Shown: positions 21,592 to 31,080 of the stretch, piece by piece | Layout: the number at the start of each line of letters is the position of its first letter | Position numbering within the stretch: position 1 is the first letter of the stretch | Assembly (NCBI GenBank): GCA_027486895.1 | Contig: JAIXOE010000009.1 | Span: 1 to 36,514, forward strand | Source: Sphingomonadales bacterium | GTDB taxonomy: Bacteria > Pseudomonadota > Alphaproteobacteria > Sphingomonadales > Sphingomonadaceae | Direction: 5' to 3' | DNA length: 36,514 nucleotides | The notes under the pieces: model-generated | Databases searched by the model: none | Seen by the model: only the letters and a program-made list of their open reading frames with translations | What the model was told of the DNA's origin: nothing | Translations under genes and position numbers: made by a program

Positions 21592-22991
21592 TTCACATCT
21601 CCTTCACCGGGTTGACCAAGCTCAAAGTCGCTCACCGGACGTATTTTCGGGTTACTGGCATCAAACATCAACGCGCCGTCGATCCAGACCTTGTCTGGCC
21701 GTGCATAAACGCTGAGCGGATTGCCGTTCCATAGGACGAGATCGGCCATTTTACCTGGCTTCAAGCTTCCCGTTTTGTCAGAAATGCCAAGCGCCTTGGC
21801 TGGGTTATATGTCAGCCACTTAATGACTTCAGCATCGCTGATGTTGATACCCATCCGGCGACCATCGGCTTGCGCCTTTGCCGCCTCTTGGTTCAACCGC
21901 TGGATCTGGTTTTCATCATCGGAGTGGATGATAACGCAAGCGCCTGTGTTGTGCAGGATTGCAGCATTTTCAGGGATCGCATCATAGGCCTCCATCTTGA
22001 AGCCCCACCAGTCGGCCCAAACCGCTGAACACACGCCGTTATCACGTAATAAATCGGCGATTTTGTAACTCTCAACGGCGTGGTGGAAGGTGGAGACCTT
22101 GTACCCAAACTCCTTGGCCATATCGAGTACGAGTGCCATTTCGTCCGCGCGGTAGCAGTGGTTCTGGATCGAAATGTCGCCGTCCAAAACACCGGCAAGC
22201 GTTTCAAGCCCCAGATCGCGGGTATATTCCTTGCCGCTGTCGCGCTTTTTCTTGTAATCCTGGGCCTTAATCCAAGTTTGGCGGTTCACGGCGATGTTGC
22301 CCATGCGGGTAGAAGGCATACGCCCCTTGCTGCCATAAACGCGCTTGGGATTTTCGCCACAGGCCATTTTCATGCCATATGGCGCGCCCGGGAACTTCAT
22401 GCCCTGCACCGTGCGCGCATAGACATTCTTAAGTACGACAGAGCGGCCACCCATCAGGTTCGCCGAGCCGGGTAAAATCTGAAGCGCAGTTATACCGCCA
22501 TTGGTGAGCGCGCGGCTAAAGCCTGGATCCTGAGGCCATACGCTGTGCTCCGCCCATACTTCAGGCGTTGTTGGCGATGTCGCTTCATTACCGTCGCTAT
22601 GGGCCTCAACCGATGGTGTGGGATAATCGCCGAGATGGGAGTGGATATCGATGATACCCGGGGTCACAAATTTGCCTGAGCCGTCCACAACCGCAACATC
22701 CGCAGGAATGGCGGCATCCGACCCGCCAACACTGCTAATCTTGCCACCCGAGATGAACACGACGCCATTTTCGATTTTGCCGCCTTCGCCATCATAAATG
22801 GTGACATTGCGGATCGCGGTAGCAACGCCCGGATATGCCTTATATGTCGACGGGAACGGCACGGGTGCCTTTTCAGCCGGCTTTGTAGCAGGTGCAGAAG
22901 AAGCCGTTTTCGGGCCTTCCGCATTGGAACAGGCCATAAGAGCCAGCGGCAGCACAAGATATGCGCTGCGCAGTGCATTAAACTTTGCCAT
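21588..22991 (-). CDS. Lipoprotein amidohydrolase (peptidase-like)
   Basis: The 467-residue product carries a lipobox LMAC with C21, so it is a lipoprotein on the periplasmic side. The amidohydrolase metal motif DIHSHLG is intact (H117, H119), and later ligands are likely in IQNHCYRADE, STFHHAVE and IIHSDDE. The C-terminal LKPGKMADLVLWNGNPL is the usual superfamily tail. Relatives include Xaa-Pro dipeptidase-like hydrolases, and the POT peptide transporter just upstream fits peptide hydrolysis, but that is inference. ATG at 22991 has GGAG 7 bases before it. Confidence 0.9.
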   Translation of the reverse strand: MAKFNALRSAYLVLPLALMACSNAEGPKTASSAPATKPAEKAPVPFPSTYKAYPGVATAIRNVTIYDGEGGKIENGVVFISGGKISSVGGSDAAIPADVAVVDGSGKFVTPGIIDIHSHLGDYPTPSVEAHSDGNEATSPTTPEVWAEHSVWPQDPGFSRALTNGGITALQILPGSANLMGGRSVVLKNVYARTVQGMKFPGAPYGMKMACGENPKRVYGSKGRMPSTRMGNIAVNRQTWIKAQDYKKKRDSGKEYTRDLGLETLAGVLDGDISIQNHCYRADEMALVLDMAKEFGYKVSTFHHAVESYKIADLLRDNGVCSAVWADWWGFKMEAYDAIPENAAILHNTGACVIIHSDDENQIQRLNQEAAKAQADGRRMGINISDAEVIKWLTYNPAKALGISDKTGSLKPGKMADLVLWNGNPLSVYARPDKVWIDGALMFDASNPKIRPVSDFELGQPGEGDVK

Positions 22992-22994
22992 CAC

Positions 22995-24575
22995 TTAACT
23001 CCGGTTTGTTGGGTGAACGCCAGCGGCAGCAGCTTCACCTGCTTCAGCCTGACCTTCCAGATGTCCGTCGTCACGCAAGGTGTCGAGATGCATCAGTTTC
23101 TTGATAAGCGGCGAGATAACGACAACCGCGATACCTACCCCGATCGCGATCCAGCCGATTTGGCTATACACAGCCATAACGACTTCGCGGCCTGCACCTT
23201 CGCCCGATGCAGCTTCGGAACCCGTTGCTGCGGCAATAAGGCCAGCTGCGAAGTTACCGGTCGCGGATGCGAAGAACCATGTTCCCATGATTAACGATGC
23301 AAGATGCGCAGGAGCGAGGCGGTTCATAGCGCTAAGCCCGACCGGTGACAGGCACAATTCGCCGGTCGTGTGGAACAGGTAGATCAGGAAAATGAACAGC
23401 ACAGGAACCATGCTATCCGCGCCCGCCGCAGCAGAACCTGCGACCAGAACCAAGAAACCAATTCCGAGTTGGACAATGCCCAGCCCGAACTTGGCAGGGG
23501 CAGAAGGTTCAAGACCCTTTCGGCCCAGCGTTGTCCAAAGCCACGCGAACAGCGGCGCAAGCAGGACGATGTAAATCGCGTTCAAGGACTGGAACACCGA
23601 AGCTGGAACACCAGCACGATCGACATGGCGGTCCGTGAATAAATTGAGCGATGAGCCCGCTTGTTCAAACAACGCCCAGAACAGGATCGAACCGATGATC
23701 AGGAACATCGCCGCAAAAATGCGGTCACGATCATGTGGTTCAAGTTTGCGCACTGCTGTCCACAAAACATAGGCGACGAGAATTGCACCGACGATACCAA
23801 GCAATGTACCGACCACAGCTTGGTTTTGCACCAGCCACCAGCAAATGACGACCGCCACTAAGCCAACAAGGTACAACAACCACTCGAGCTTGATACCCAT
23901 TACCGGCTTGTTCAGTGCTTCTGGATTTAACGGCTCACCGCGTCCAAGCAGTAATGGCTTGAAAACGATGAACACGATCAGACCAAACAACATACCAACG
24001 CCAGCAGCGCCAAATCCATAGGACCAGCCATAGGTTTCGCCGAGATAGCCGCACAAAAGTGCGCCCAGCGCCGCGCCGAGGTTAATACCCATATAGAAAA
24101 TGGTATATGCGCCATCACGGCGTACATCTGTGCGAGGGTACAATTGACCAACAATCACCGAGATGTTCGCTTTCAGGAAACCTGAACCGACAATAATGAA
24201 AGCAAGTGCTAGCCAGAAAACGTTCAACGACGCTGTATCTTGGCCGCCAGTACCTTCAAAGCCCATCAAGAGATGCCCGAAGGTCAACAATACTGCGCCA
24301 TATGTGACCGCTTTTCGTTGCCCAAGCCATCTGTCAGCCAAATAGCCACCAAGCACTGGCGTGATATATACCAGAGCCGTGTAAGCGCCGTAAATGACGC
24401 CTGATTTTTCATCCGAAAACAGCCAATGCTTCGTCAGATAAAAGATCAGCAGTGCGCGCATTCCGTAATAGGAAAAGCGCTCCCACATTTCAGCAAAGAA
24501 TAAAACGAAAAGACCTTTGGGATGGCCAAGGAATGTCCCTGCTGCATCTCCATCTTGCGCGTATGATGTCGCCAT
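22995..24575 (-). CDS. POT-family di/tripeptide:proton symporter
   Basis: The 526-residue product has twelve or more membrane helices and the POT family signature ExxERFxYYG at residues 29-38, here EMWERFSYYG, which takes part in proton coupling. FYMGINLGAALGALLCGYLGE is the second family signature. These inner-membrane carriers import di- and tripeptides with protons. ATG at 24575 follows GAGGGGTTTC. Two amidohydrolase genes follow, 3 bases away, and likely form one operon for peptide use. Confidence 0.95.
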   Translation of the reverse strand: MATSYAQDGDAAGTFLGHPKGLFVLFFAEMWERFSYYGMRALLIFYLTKHWLFSDEKSGVIYGAYTALVYITPVLGGYLADRWLGQRKAVTYGAVLLTFGHLLMGFEGTGGQDTASLNVFWLALAFIIVGSGFLKANISVIVGQLYPRTDVRRDGAYTIFYMGINLGAALGALLCGYLGETYGWSYGFGAAGVGMLFGLIVFIVFKPLLLGRGEPLNPEALNKPVMGIKLEWLLYLVGLVAVVICWWLVQNQAVVGTLLGIVGAILVAYVLWTAVRKLEPHDRDRIFAAMFLIIGSILFWALFEQAGSSLNLFTDRHVDRAGVPASVFQSLNAIYIVLLAPLFAWLWTTLGRKGLEPSAPAKFGLGIVQLGIGFLVLVAGSAAAGADSMVPVLFIFLIYLFHTTGELCLSPVGLSAMNRLAPAHLASLIMGTWFFASATGNFAAGLIAAATGSEAASGEGAGREVVMAVYSQIGWIAIGVGIAVVVISPLIKKLMHLDTLRDDGHLEGQAEAGEAAAAGVHPTNRS

Positions 24576-24708
24576 CGAGCGAAACCCCTCATTTCTGTTA
24601 TGTTTGATGTTCCATTGAAAGGAACGATTGGCCGCGAACCTACCGAAAAAATTGCGCGTGTGAAGAATTTTATTGCGGATACCGTCAAAATTCGTCGAAG
24701 GGTGTGGA

Positions 24709-25278
24709 ATGTTCAACGACCTCTCCTCCGTCACCAGCTACCTCGAAACCCGCCGGTCCGGCAAACCACGCGATATGGTGGAACCCGGCCCAGACCGGGC
24801 CACGCTTAATCGCATATTGCAAACCGCGATGCGCACCCCCGATCACGGCAAGCTATTTCCCTGGCGATTTGTCGAAATAACCGATCGCAGCGCGTTCGCA
24901 GAACTCCTCACACATGCATTTGCCGCCGCTAATCCCGACGCACGGCCTGCGCAAATTGACGCCGCCGTATCACCGTCGCGCATGGCTCCAACGCTCATTC
25001 TACTGTTGTACGCGCCTCAGCCCAGCGCAAAAATTCCTTTGTGGGAACAGCAGCTCAGTGTTGGTGCCGTCGGGATGAACTTACTCCACGCGGTGCATGC
25101 GCATGGCTTTGTCGGAAGCTGGATTACCGGCTGGGCGTGTTACGATGGCAGTGTGCGCGAAGCCATTTGTAAGTCCGACGAACAAATTGCCGGCCTGTTT
25201 TTTATCGGGTCTGCTGCCCTGCCACTTGAAGAGCGACCTCGGCCAGACCCAACGCACATAATTCGGCAATGGCCGTAA
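24709..25278 (+). CDS. Nitroreductase family protein (YdjA-like)
   Basis: The 189-residue product belongs to the small FMN-binding nitroreductase group: TRRSGKPRDM opens the fold in the place of the family RRSxR motif, followed by MRTPDHGKLFPWRFVEI and later GAVGMNLLHAVHAHGFVGSWITGW. Members reduce nitro compounds or quinones with NAD(P)H; the natural substrate is not clear. ATG at 24709 is preceded by GAAGGGTG. The gene is divergent from the POT operon, with a 133-bp gap that I searched without finding a clear operator. Confidence 0.9.
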   Translation: MFNDLSSVTSYLETRRSGKPRDMVEPGPDRATLNRILQTAMRTPDHGKLFPWRFVEITDRSAFAELLTHAFAAANPDARPAQIDAAVSPSRMAPTLILLLYAPQPSAKIPLWEQQLSVGAVGMNLLHAVHAHGFVGSWITGWACYDGSVREAICKSDEQIAGLFFIGSAALPLEERPRPDPTHIIRQWP

Positions 25279-25325
25279 AATAGCTGCCTTGACGCGACCT
25301 ACTGTATTATGGCAGTAAGCATGTA

Positions 25326-25667
25326 ATGAAAAACGACGTAAAGCCTGTATATTTGAAATTACGCGATGTGATTGCGGCCGCTATCTTGGATGGCGCTTAC
25401 AAGGAAGGCGATATGTTGCCTTCTGTCCGCGCATTTGCTGCCGACCAAGGCGCGAACCCGTTGACGGTCGCAAAAGCATATCAGCTATTTCAGGACAGCG
25501 GGCTAGTGGACGTCAAGCGCGGCGTCGGTCTTTTCGTCGCAAATGGCGCCATTTCGAAACTGCGCAGCTTTGAACGTGACAATTTCATGCACAATATTTG
25601 GCCTGACGTGAAAGCCCAAATGCAGCGTGCAGGAATTGATCCAGCCGACTTATTGGCGCTTAGCTGA
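25326..25667 (+). CDS. Short GntR-family regulator (YtrA type)
   Basis: The 113-residue product is a GntR winged helix domain (PVYLKLRDVIAAAI, then LPSVRAFAADQGANPLTVAKAYQLFQDSGLV) with only a short C-terminal tail of about 40 residues, the YtrA subgroup layout. Such regulators usually control ABC transporter genes beside them, but none is here; it follows the nitroreductase gene by 47 bases. The 3' end overlaps the convergent TPR gene by 18 bases. Confidence 0.92.
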   Translation: MKNDVKPVYLKLRDVIAAAILDGAYKEGDMLPSVRAFAADQGANPLTVAKAYQLFQDSGLVDVKRGVGLFVANGAISKLRSFERDNFMHNIWPDVKAQMQRAGIDPADLLALS

Positions 25668-27611
25668 TTTTTTAAACGCAGCTTTTGCGTTCACTAAATC
25701 CTTAGCAAGCTGAACGTCTGGGCCCATTAACGCGTCCGCTTTTTGAAGCAGTTCAAGCGCTGCTTTCGGACGATTTCCGGCTTTCAATAAAATCCGGCCA
25801 TAGTGGACGGTGATAAACGCATTTGCGGGCATGCTCCGATAAGCGATTTCTGCATGACGCTCTGCCTCCTCCGCTTGCCCCGCGCCGGCAAACGCACGTG
25901 CGAGGTTAATCATCAATATCGGGTCATTATCGCCCACCCGGCCGACCAACCTGTTTAGCAAGAAAACTGCCTCGGTCCATTTCCCGGCATCCAGGTTGTA
26001 ATAGCCGGCAAGCCGCAATGCGGTTAGGTTTTCAGGGTTATAAGATAGAAACTGAGAGACCGTTTCCGACGCATCTCGATGTTTTCCCGTCCGCATCAGA
26101 GCATCGGTAATCCGAAGCATGACAGGTCCGGTAAAACTGATTTCACGCGCTTTTTGGTATGCGCCAAGAGCACCAAGATAGTCACCCCGCGCGGCAAGGA
26201 CGTCTCCAACGATAAGATGCGCGTCGGGAACGCCTTGGTTGCCTGCTTGCAATCGCGTGGCCTGTGCCAACGCCATGTCGGTATCCTGATTGGCCAGCAA
26301 AAGCCGAATATAAGGCAGCATAGTGCGCGCATTGTCGGGCGTCCGACGAACTTCATCTGCGGCAGCATCCAAAGTCACCGCTTCGGGAAGCGGGGTTGCT
26401 TTCCGTACGATCGAGATTGAAGCCTCGTTCAATGGCGCGAAGGATCGCTCAGCCTGATCGCTCGCTTCGAACGCGCGTGCAGTCAACATGAATGCATAAG
26501 TGTCGGCATCGGTGCGAACAGCAATTGGCTTGATTGCGTCCAAAGCGTCGAACGGGTCCCCTGCCCGGTACATCGCCTGCGCCATCAATGTGCGGACCAT
26601 CATGTTATCGGGCTGCATTGCCAATAAGCGCTGCAGCACATCGACAGCCCGGTTGAAGTTCTGCAGCTCATATTCCGTGATGGCCGCGAGCAGCATCGGC
26701 CCGGGTCGTTCCCTGAATGCGCCGTTCGTGCGCTGCAAGAGCCGCGCAGACAGACTATAATCGCCAGCGCGGGCTGCCAACACAGCCTGCATGTAAAACG
26801 CATTCGGGTTACCAGGATCAAGCCGCATTATTTTACGCGCGGTGCTGAGCGTGTCCCGATATCTCCCCGCATCACCGAGCGTCAGTCCATATTGCTCCAA
26901 CAATGGAATATCATTTGGTTGAATTTGTAAGCCACGTTCGAACCAAGGCAATGCCGCAACAACGCCATACTGGTCACGCATTAGCTGACCGCGAAACTCG
27001 ATAGCGCGCACTTCATTTGGTGCCAGCTTCAGCGCCTTATCAACTGCCTCAATCGCGCCCTTTCGGTCGGCGACCGCAAAACGCAGGCGCGCAAAGTCTG
27101 TCCAGATCAAGCTGTCTTGAGGCGCTAGCTGTAGCGCACGTTCAAATGCCAACTGCGCCGCGACGAAATCCCCGTCATCCATCTGCACGCGGCCCAATAT
27201 CCGCAATGCGTAAGCCTTGTTATTTCCGGGAATATCAGCGCGTAAAAGTTGTGCTTTGGCCTTGTCTCCTTCGCCTTCCAGCCACAAGGCATGACCCAAA
27301 AGATGCGCAACAGATGCAGGCGTTGCGCCGCTATCACCAGCATGCTTCAGCGCGTTGCGTGCGCCAACACCGTCAAACAGGCCAAGCGCAATTTGAGCTT
27401 CCAATACATGGGTTGCAGATGATGACGTCCCACTTTTGAGCGCGTCCGAAATTTGTACGCGTGCGGCACTCAGGTCACCTTGGCGGTAATATGCCTGGGC
27501 AGCCTCAAATGCTTCAGCACCATCGTCAGCTGTCCAGGCAAAAGTCGCCATCAGGCCGGCCACACCCGCTAAGGCACAGCCACCTATTGTGCGAAGAGAC
27601 CGGCGCCCCAA
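25650..27611 (-). CDS. TPR protein of the XrtA/PEP-CTERM (Prs) cluster
   Basis: The 653-residue product has an N-terminal hydrophobic signal or anchor (residues 9-27), so most of it should be periplasmic, followed by a long run of tetratricopeptide repeats such as GDFVAAQLAFERALQLAPQD and GDYLGALGAYQKAREI. TPR proteins of this kind (PrsT-like) accompany prsK and prsR and are thought to help export of polysaccharide. The start is TTG at 27611: an in-frame TAA lies two codons upstream and it fits the signal sequence. It lies 13 bases after prsR. I do not use the name PrsT as certain. Confidence 0.82.
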   Translation of the reverse strand: MGRRSLRTIGGCALAGVAGLMATFAWTADDGAEAFEAAQAYYRQGDLSAARVQISDALKSGTSSSATHVLEAQIALGLFDGVGARNALKHAGDSGATPASVAHLLGHALWLEGEGDKAKAQLLRADIPGNNKAYALRILGRVQMDDGDFVAAQLAFERALQLAPQDSLIWTDFARLRFAVADRKGAIEAVDKALKLAPNEVRAIEFRGQLMRDQYGVVAALPWFERGLQIQPNDIPLLEQYGLTLGDAGRYRDTLSTARKIMRLDPGNPNAFYMQAVLAARAGDYSLSARLLQRTNGAFRERPGPMLLAAITEYELQNFNRAVDVLQRLLAMQPDNMMVRTLMAQAMYRAGDPFDALDAIKPIAVRTDADTYAFMLTARAFEASDQAERSFAPLNEASISIVRKATPLPEAVTLDAAADEVRRTPDNARTMLPYIRLLLANQDTDMALAQATRLQAGNQGVPDAHLIVGDVLAARGDYLGALGAYQKAREISFTGPVMLRITDALMRTGKHRDASETVSQFLSYNPENLTALRLAGYYNLDAGKWTEAVFLLNRLVGRVGDNDPILMINLARAFAGAGQAEEAERHAEIAYRSMPANAFITVHYGRILLKAGNRPKAALELLQKADALMGPDVQLAKDLVNAKAAFKKSAKRQ

Positions 27612-27624
27612 TCGTTACGTCCCA

Positions 27625-28986
27625 TCACAAATGTAGATCATATTGCTTCAGCAGATCATACAGCGTCGGCCGGCTGATCCCCAACAATTTCGCCGCGCTA
27701 GAGATATTGCCCTCTGTTCGCGCGATGGCCCGCTTAATCGCCTTGCGGTCAGATGCCTCGCGCGCTGCCTTCAGGTTGAGCAACAGGTCGCCCTCATCCT
27801 CATCGCTAAAGTCGAGATCATCGGCGGTGACAAATTTTCCCTCCGCCATAATCACAGCTCGCTTAATGCGGTTTTCTAGTTCGCGGACATTTCCAGGCCA
27901 CTTCCATGCATCAATTGCCGTCAATGCGCTGGTCGACATACCCTTAATCGTCGGATTCATTTCGCGGGCAAAGCGGTTAACGAAATGCTTGGCCAGCAAA
28001 ATGGCATCCCCCGTACGCGCCGCAAGCGGCGGAATGTTAACGGTTACTTCTGCCAATCTGTAAAACAAATCATCGCGGAATGTTTGGTCCGAAATCATCT
28101 TGCTGAGATTGCGATGCGTGGCACAAACGACGCGGACGTCCACGTGAATAGCCTTGCGCCCCCCAATACGCTCAATGGTGCGTTCCTGTAAAAAGCGGAG
28201 CAGCTTCACCTGGAGCGCTAACGGAATGTCACCGACCTCGTCCAAAAAGAGCGTGCCGCCATTTGCCACCTCAATTTTGCCTTCGGTCGTTTTAACTGCG
28301 CCTGTGAATGCACCTTTTTCGTGGCCGAACAATTCGGACTCGAGCAGGTTTTCAGGGATAGCGCCGCAGTTGATGGCAACGAACGGCTTATCACGCCGGC
28401 CGCTTGCATTGTGCAGACCTCGGGCCAACAGCTCCTTACCCGTGCCGCTTGCGCCTAACAGCAAAACAGAAACGTCGGCGGGCGCAATCCGCTCAATTGT
28501 CCGTGCGACTTTCACCATCTCCGGTGACGCAGTGAGAATTGTTCCGAGCAACAACTCGCCATCGCTGTCGGGTTGCTGCAACAATGCATTCTGCACCTCT
28601 AGCTCACGAACATGAAATGCCCGCCGAACGATGAGGTGAAGCTCGTCAATATCCACTGGCTTGTGATAAAAATCCCAAGCACCTGCAGAAATGGCGCGCA
28701 GCGCGCTCTCGCGTGCGCCATGCCCCGAAGCCACAATGATTTTGGTATCCGGCTTGAGTTTCAGCATTTCGTCGAGGACTGCAAAACCTTCGGTGACGCC
28801 GTCAGGATCCGGTGGTAATCCGAGGTCGAGGGTAACAACGTCTGGCTCTTCCGCACGCAGCAAGGTCAGCGCTTCTTCGCGATTGGACGCGCAAAAGACC
28901 TCGAAATCTTCATACGACCATTTGAGCTGCTTCTGGAGACCTAAGTCATCCTCCACAATGAGTAGCTTTTGCCGATGTTCGGTCAT
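27625..28986 (-). CDS. prsR: PEP-CTERM-box response regulator PrsR
   Basis: The 453-residue product is an NtrC-type sigma-54 activator. The receiver has E12-D13-D14, phospho-acceptor D54 and K109. The AAA+ domain has Walker A GASGTGKE (178-185), an intact GAFTGA (225-230) and the FRDDLFYRL segment. The Fis-type helix-turn-helix ends the protein (NISSAAKLLGISRPTLYDLLKQYD). It directly follows its kinase gene (TAAATG). In the Prs system it switches on exopolysaccharide and PEP-CTERM genes through sigma-54 promoters; none could be located with confidence here. Confidence 0.93.
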   Translation of the reverse strand: MTEHRQKLLIVEDDLGLQKQLKWSYEDFEVFCASNREEALTLLRAEEPDVVTLDLGLPPDPDGVTEGFAVLDEMLKLKPDTKIIVASGHGARESALRAISAGAWDFYHKPVDIDELHLIVRRAFHVRELEVQNALLQQPDSDGELLLGTILTASPEMVKVARTIERIAPADVSVLLLGASGTGKELLARGLHNASGRRDKPFVAINCGAIPENLLESELFGHEKGAFTGAVKTTEGKIEVANGGTLFLDEVGDIPLALQVKLLRFLQERTIERIGGRKAIHVDVRVVCATHRNLSKMISDQTFRDDLFYRLAEVTVNIPPLAARTGDAILLAKHFVNRFAREMNPTIKGMSTSALTAIDAWKWPGNVRELENRIKRAVIMAEGKFVTADDLDFSDEDEGDLLLNLKAAREASDRKAIKRAIARTEGNISSAAKLLGISRPTLYDLLKQYDLHL

Positions 28987-31080
28987 TTATGCGGCTTCCT
29001 GATGTGATGCGCGATCGCTGCGTTCGATTGCCGATGGCAGTAGCAACGTGAAGACGGTGCCCTTGCCTAGCCGACTGTCCACACGCAGATTACCGCCCAT
29101 TGATAATGCCAAGGCCCGGGCTTCATAAGCGCCAATGCCAAAGCCACTTGGTTTTGTAGATTCAAAGGGCTTGAATAATTGGTCAGTGATGAAGCTTTCG
29201 GACATCCCGATCCCAGTGTCGATGACGTTCACCGCTACTTGGTTGCCTTGCGCACGACAGGTGATTTTGACGGGCGCACGGTCGGGCGTCGCCTCAATCG
29301 CGTTTTGTACAAGATGCCCAATGATGGTTTCAACGCGCGATGGATCAGCGACCACAAATAACCCTGGCGCAAGCTGCGCCTCTACAGGGTAGACCAATCG
29401 GCTGCTGTGTACCGCATTCATGACGGCCTCACCAATATCTATGGCGATGGGCGGATTGTGTTTCGTCTTGTTATGCTGTGACAACCGCGCCAATAATTCG
29501 TTCATCTTGTCGACCGAAGATCGCAAGGTGTCGACCATATCCGCTTGAAACTCCGGCTTGTCCGCATGTTTTTCAGCATTACGTGCCAATATGCTCAACT
29601 GGCTCACCAGATTTTTGATGTCGTGCATCACAAACGCAAAGCGCCGGTTGAATTGTTCAAATTGGCGGCTCTCCGCGAGCGCTTGCTGGCTGCTGGCCTC
29701 AGCCAAATAGCTTGCCAACTGCCGTCCGACTACGCGCAGCATATCGAGATCTTCCCAGTCGAGAGCGCGTGGTAGACGGGGACGCGATAAAACGGCGAGG
29801 CCCGCCAGCTTGCCAAAGTGAACCAGCGGAACGACGGCCCAAGCGCGGTCCTCGTCATATAGCCATTGCGGTACAGCCCTGGGATCGCAACGGTCGTCCT
29901 TCCCTGCACGCACTTCGTCCATCGCTAATATGTGCCCAGTGGACTCAAAGAACGGCATGGTCTGGGATGTTACACAGTTTGCAGGAACTTGCGCCGTTGG
30001 CCAGTTCCACCGCGCTTGCAAAGTTAGGCGCCCTTCGTCGTCAGGCACAAAAATAAGTCCGCCGGGGCTGTCAAAAATATCAGCCAGCGATTTGATGACG
30101 CGTTCATAAAATGGTGCAGCATCGTGCGACGGGAAACCGATGGTATCGGCAAACCGCATCCATTCCGACCGATAGTCATAACGGTGTTGGAAAAAATTCT
30201 TCACGATAATGACGTTCAGCCAAGCCTTGAAGCGACCAGAAGGCAGTATCAGCAGCGCCGAAACAGACATGCCAAATATCAACGTCAATTGGGCAAGGCC
30301 TGCATATGTACCGCCAATGACTTCGATTGCTGACGCTAGCACCACCATCGCAATGAGATATGCGCCGATGGCGAGCAAAGAGGCGGACTGAAATGCCACG
30401 GTGCGCGACAGCTGAAGTCGCCAGTCGCTGTTACGCCGCGTTGCCATCACAAATATCGGGGCAAGCAAAGCTGTTGCAAGACCGCGCGTGGACACGAGCT
30501 CCGCAGAGATTTCCGAGGTAAGATAGCTGATCGTGTAAAGGTTGAGATCAAAGGTCCACATCGCGGCCAACGCAGCCATCGGCAGACTAATGCCCCAACG
30601 CGTTCCCGGAGCAGACACCGAATACAGATTGTGCACCAACACCAGCGCACCGGCACCAAAAATCATGCGCATCAATATCGCGGATTGCATCGCGTAGGCC
30701 GACCCTTGAGTTCCCATGACCAGACCTCTGGTCAAAACATCAAAAATCGGCTGCGAGATCAAAACAAACGCCAACGCCGCATATATCATGTTAATTGTGC
30801 GCGGTTGCTGCTGGCCATCACTACTGCGCAGCAAATAGAACATGAAACCTAGCCAAGCGAGATTGCGCGCAGTCTCCGCCATTTGCGCCAGCAAACTGAA
30901 TGGCGCAACGAACGTTGCCACATATGCCCAAACCGCCGTCAGCGCCATTGCGCAAATTAACTGGGCTTGGGCGCGGTTCTTGCCTGTATATTGGTGGATC
31001 AGCCAAATCGCGAGCGCCGTGTAAGCGAAACCAGCAACTAAATGCCCCCACAGCGATACCGATGAAAGCAGCGCGTTCAT
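28987..31080 (-). CDS. prsK: XrtA/PEP-CTERM system histidine kinase PrsK
   Basis: The 697-residue product has about nine N-terminal membrane helices (to about residue 290), a GAF-like sensor region (about 320-460), a dimerisation helix with phospho-acceptor H486 in VMHDIKNLVSQL, and a C-terminal ATPase domain with VIDTGIGMS and GFGIGAYEA. This architecture is that of PrsK. It lies between the sugar transferase gene and prsR with no gap, so the kinase and its regulator are co-translated. The signal it senses is unknown. Confidence 0.93.
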   Translation of the reverse strand: MNALLSSVSLWGHLVAGFAYTALAIWLIHQYTGKNRAQAQLICAMALTAVWAYVATFVAPFSLLAQMAETARNLAWLGFMFYLLRSSDGQQQPRTINMIYAALAFVLISQPIFDVLTRGLVMGTQGSAYAMQSAILMRMIFGAGALVLVHNLYSVSAPGTRWGISLPMAALAAMWTFDLNLYTISYLTSEISAELVSTRGLATALLAPIFVMATRRNSDWRLQLSRTVAFQSASLLAIGAYLIAMVVLASAIEVIGGTYAGLAQLTLIFGMSVSALLILPSGRFKAWLNVIIVKNFFQHRYDYRSEWMRFADTIGFPSHDAAPFYERVIKSLADIFDSPGGLIFVPDDEGRLTLQARWNWPTAQVPANCVTSQTMPFFESTGHILAMDEVRAGKDDRCDPRAVPQWLYDEDRAWAVVPLVHFGKLAGLAVLSRPRLPRALDWEDLDMLRVVGRQLASYLAEASSQQALAESRQFEQFNRRFAFVMHDIKNLVSQLSILARNAEKHADKPEFQADMVDTLRSSVDKMNELLARLSQHNKTKHNPPIAIDIGEAVMNAVHSSRLVYPVEAQLAPGLFVVADPSRVETIIGHLVQNAIEATPDRAPVKITCRAQGNQVAVNVIDTGIGMSESFITDQLFKPFESTKPSGFGIGAYEARALALSMGGNLRVDSRLGKGTVFTLLLPSAIERSDRASHQEAA

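Noticed and set aside
27600-27625. Short frame from ATG at 27625 before the TPR gene
   Set aside because: It ends after 13 codons and is in another frame than the TPR protein; it could only be a coupling leader, with no evidence.
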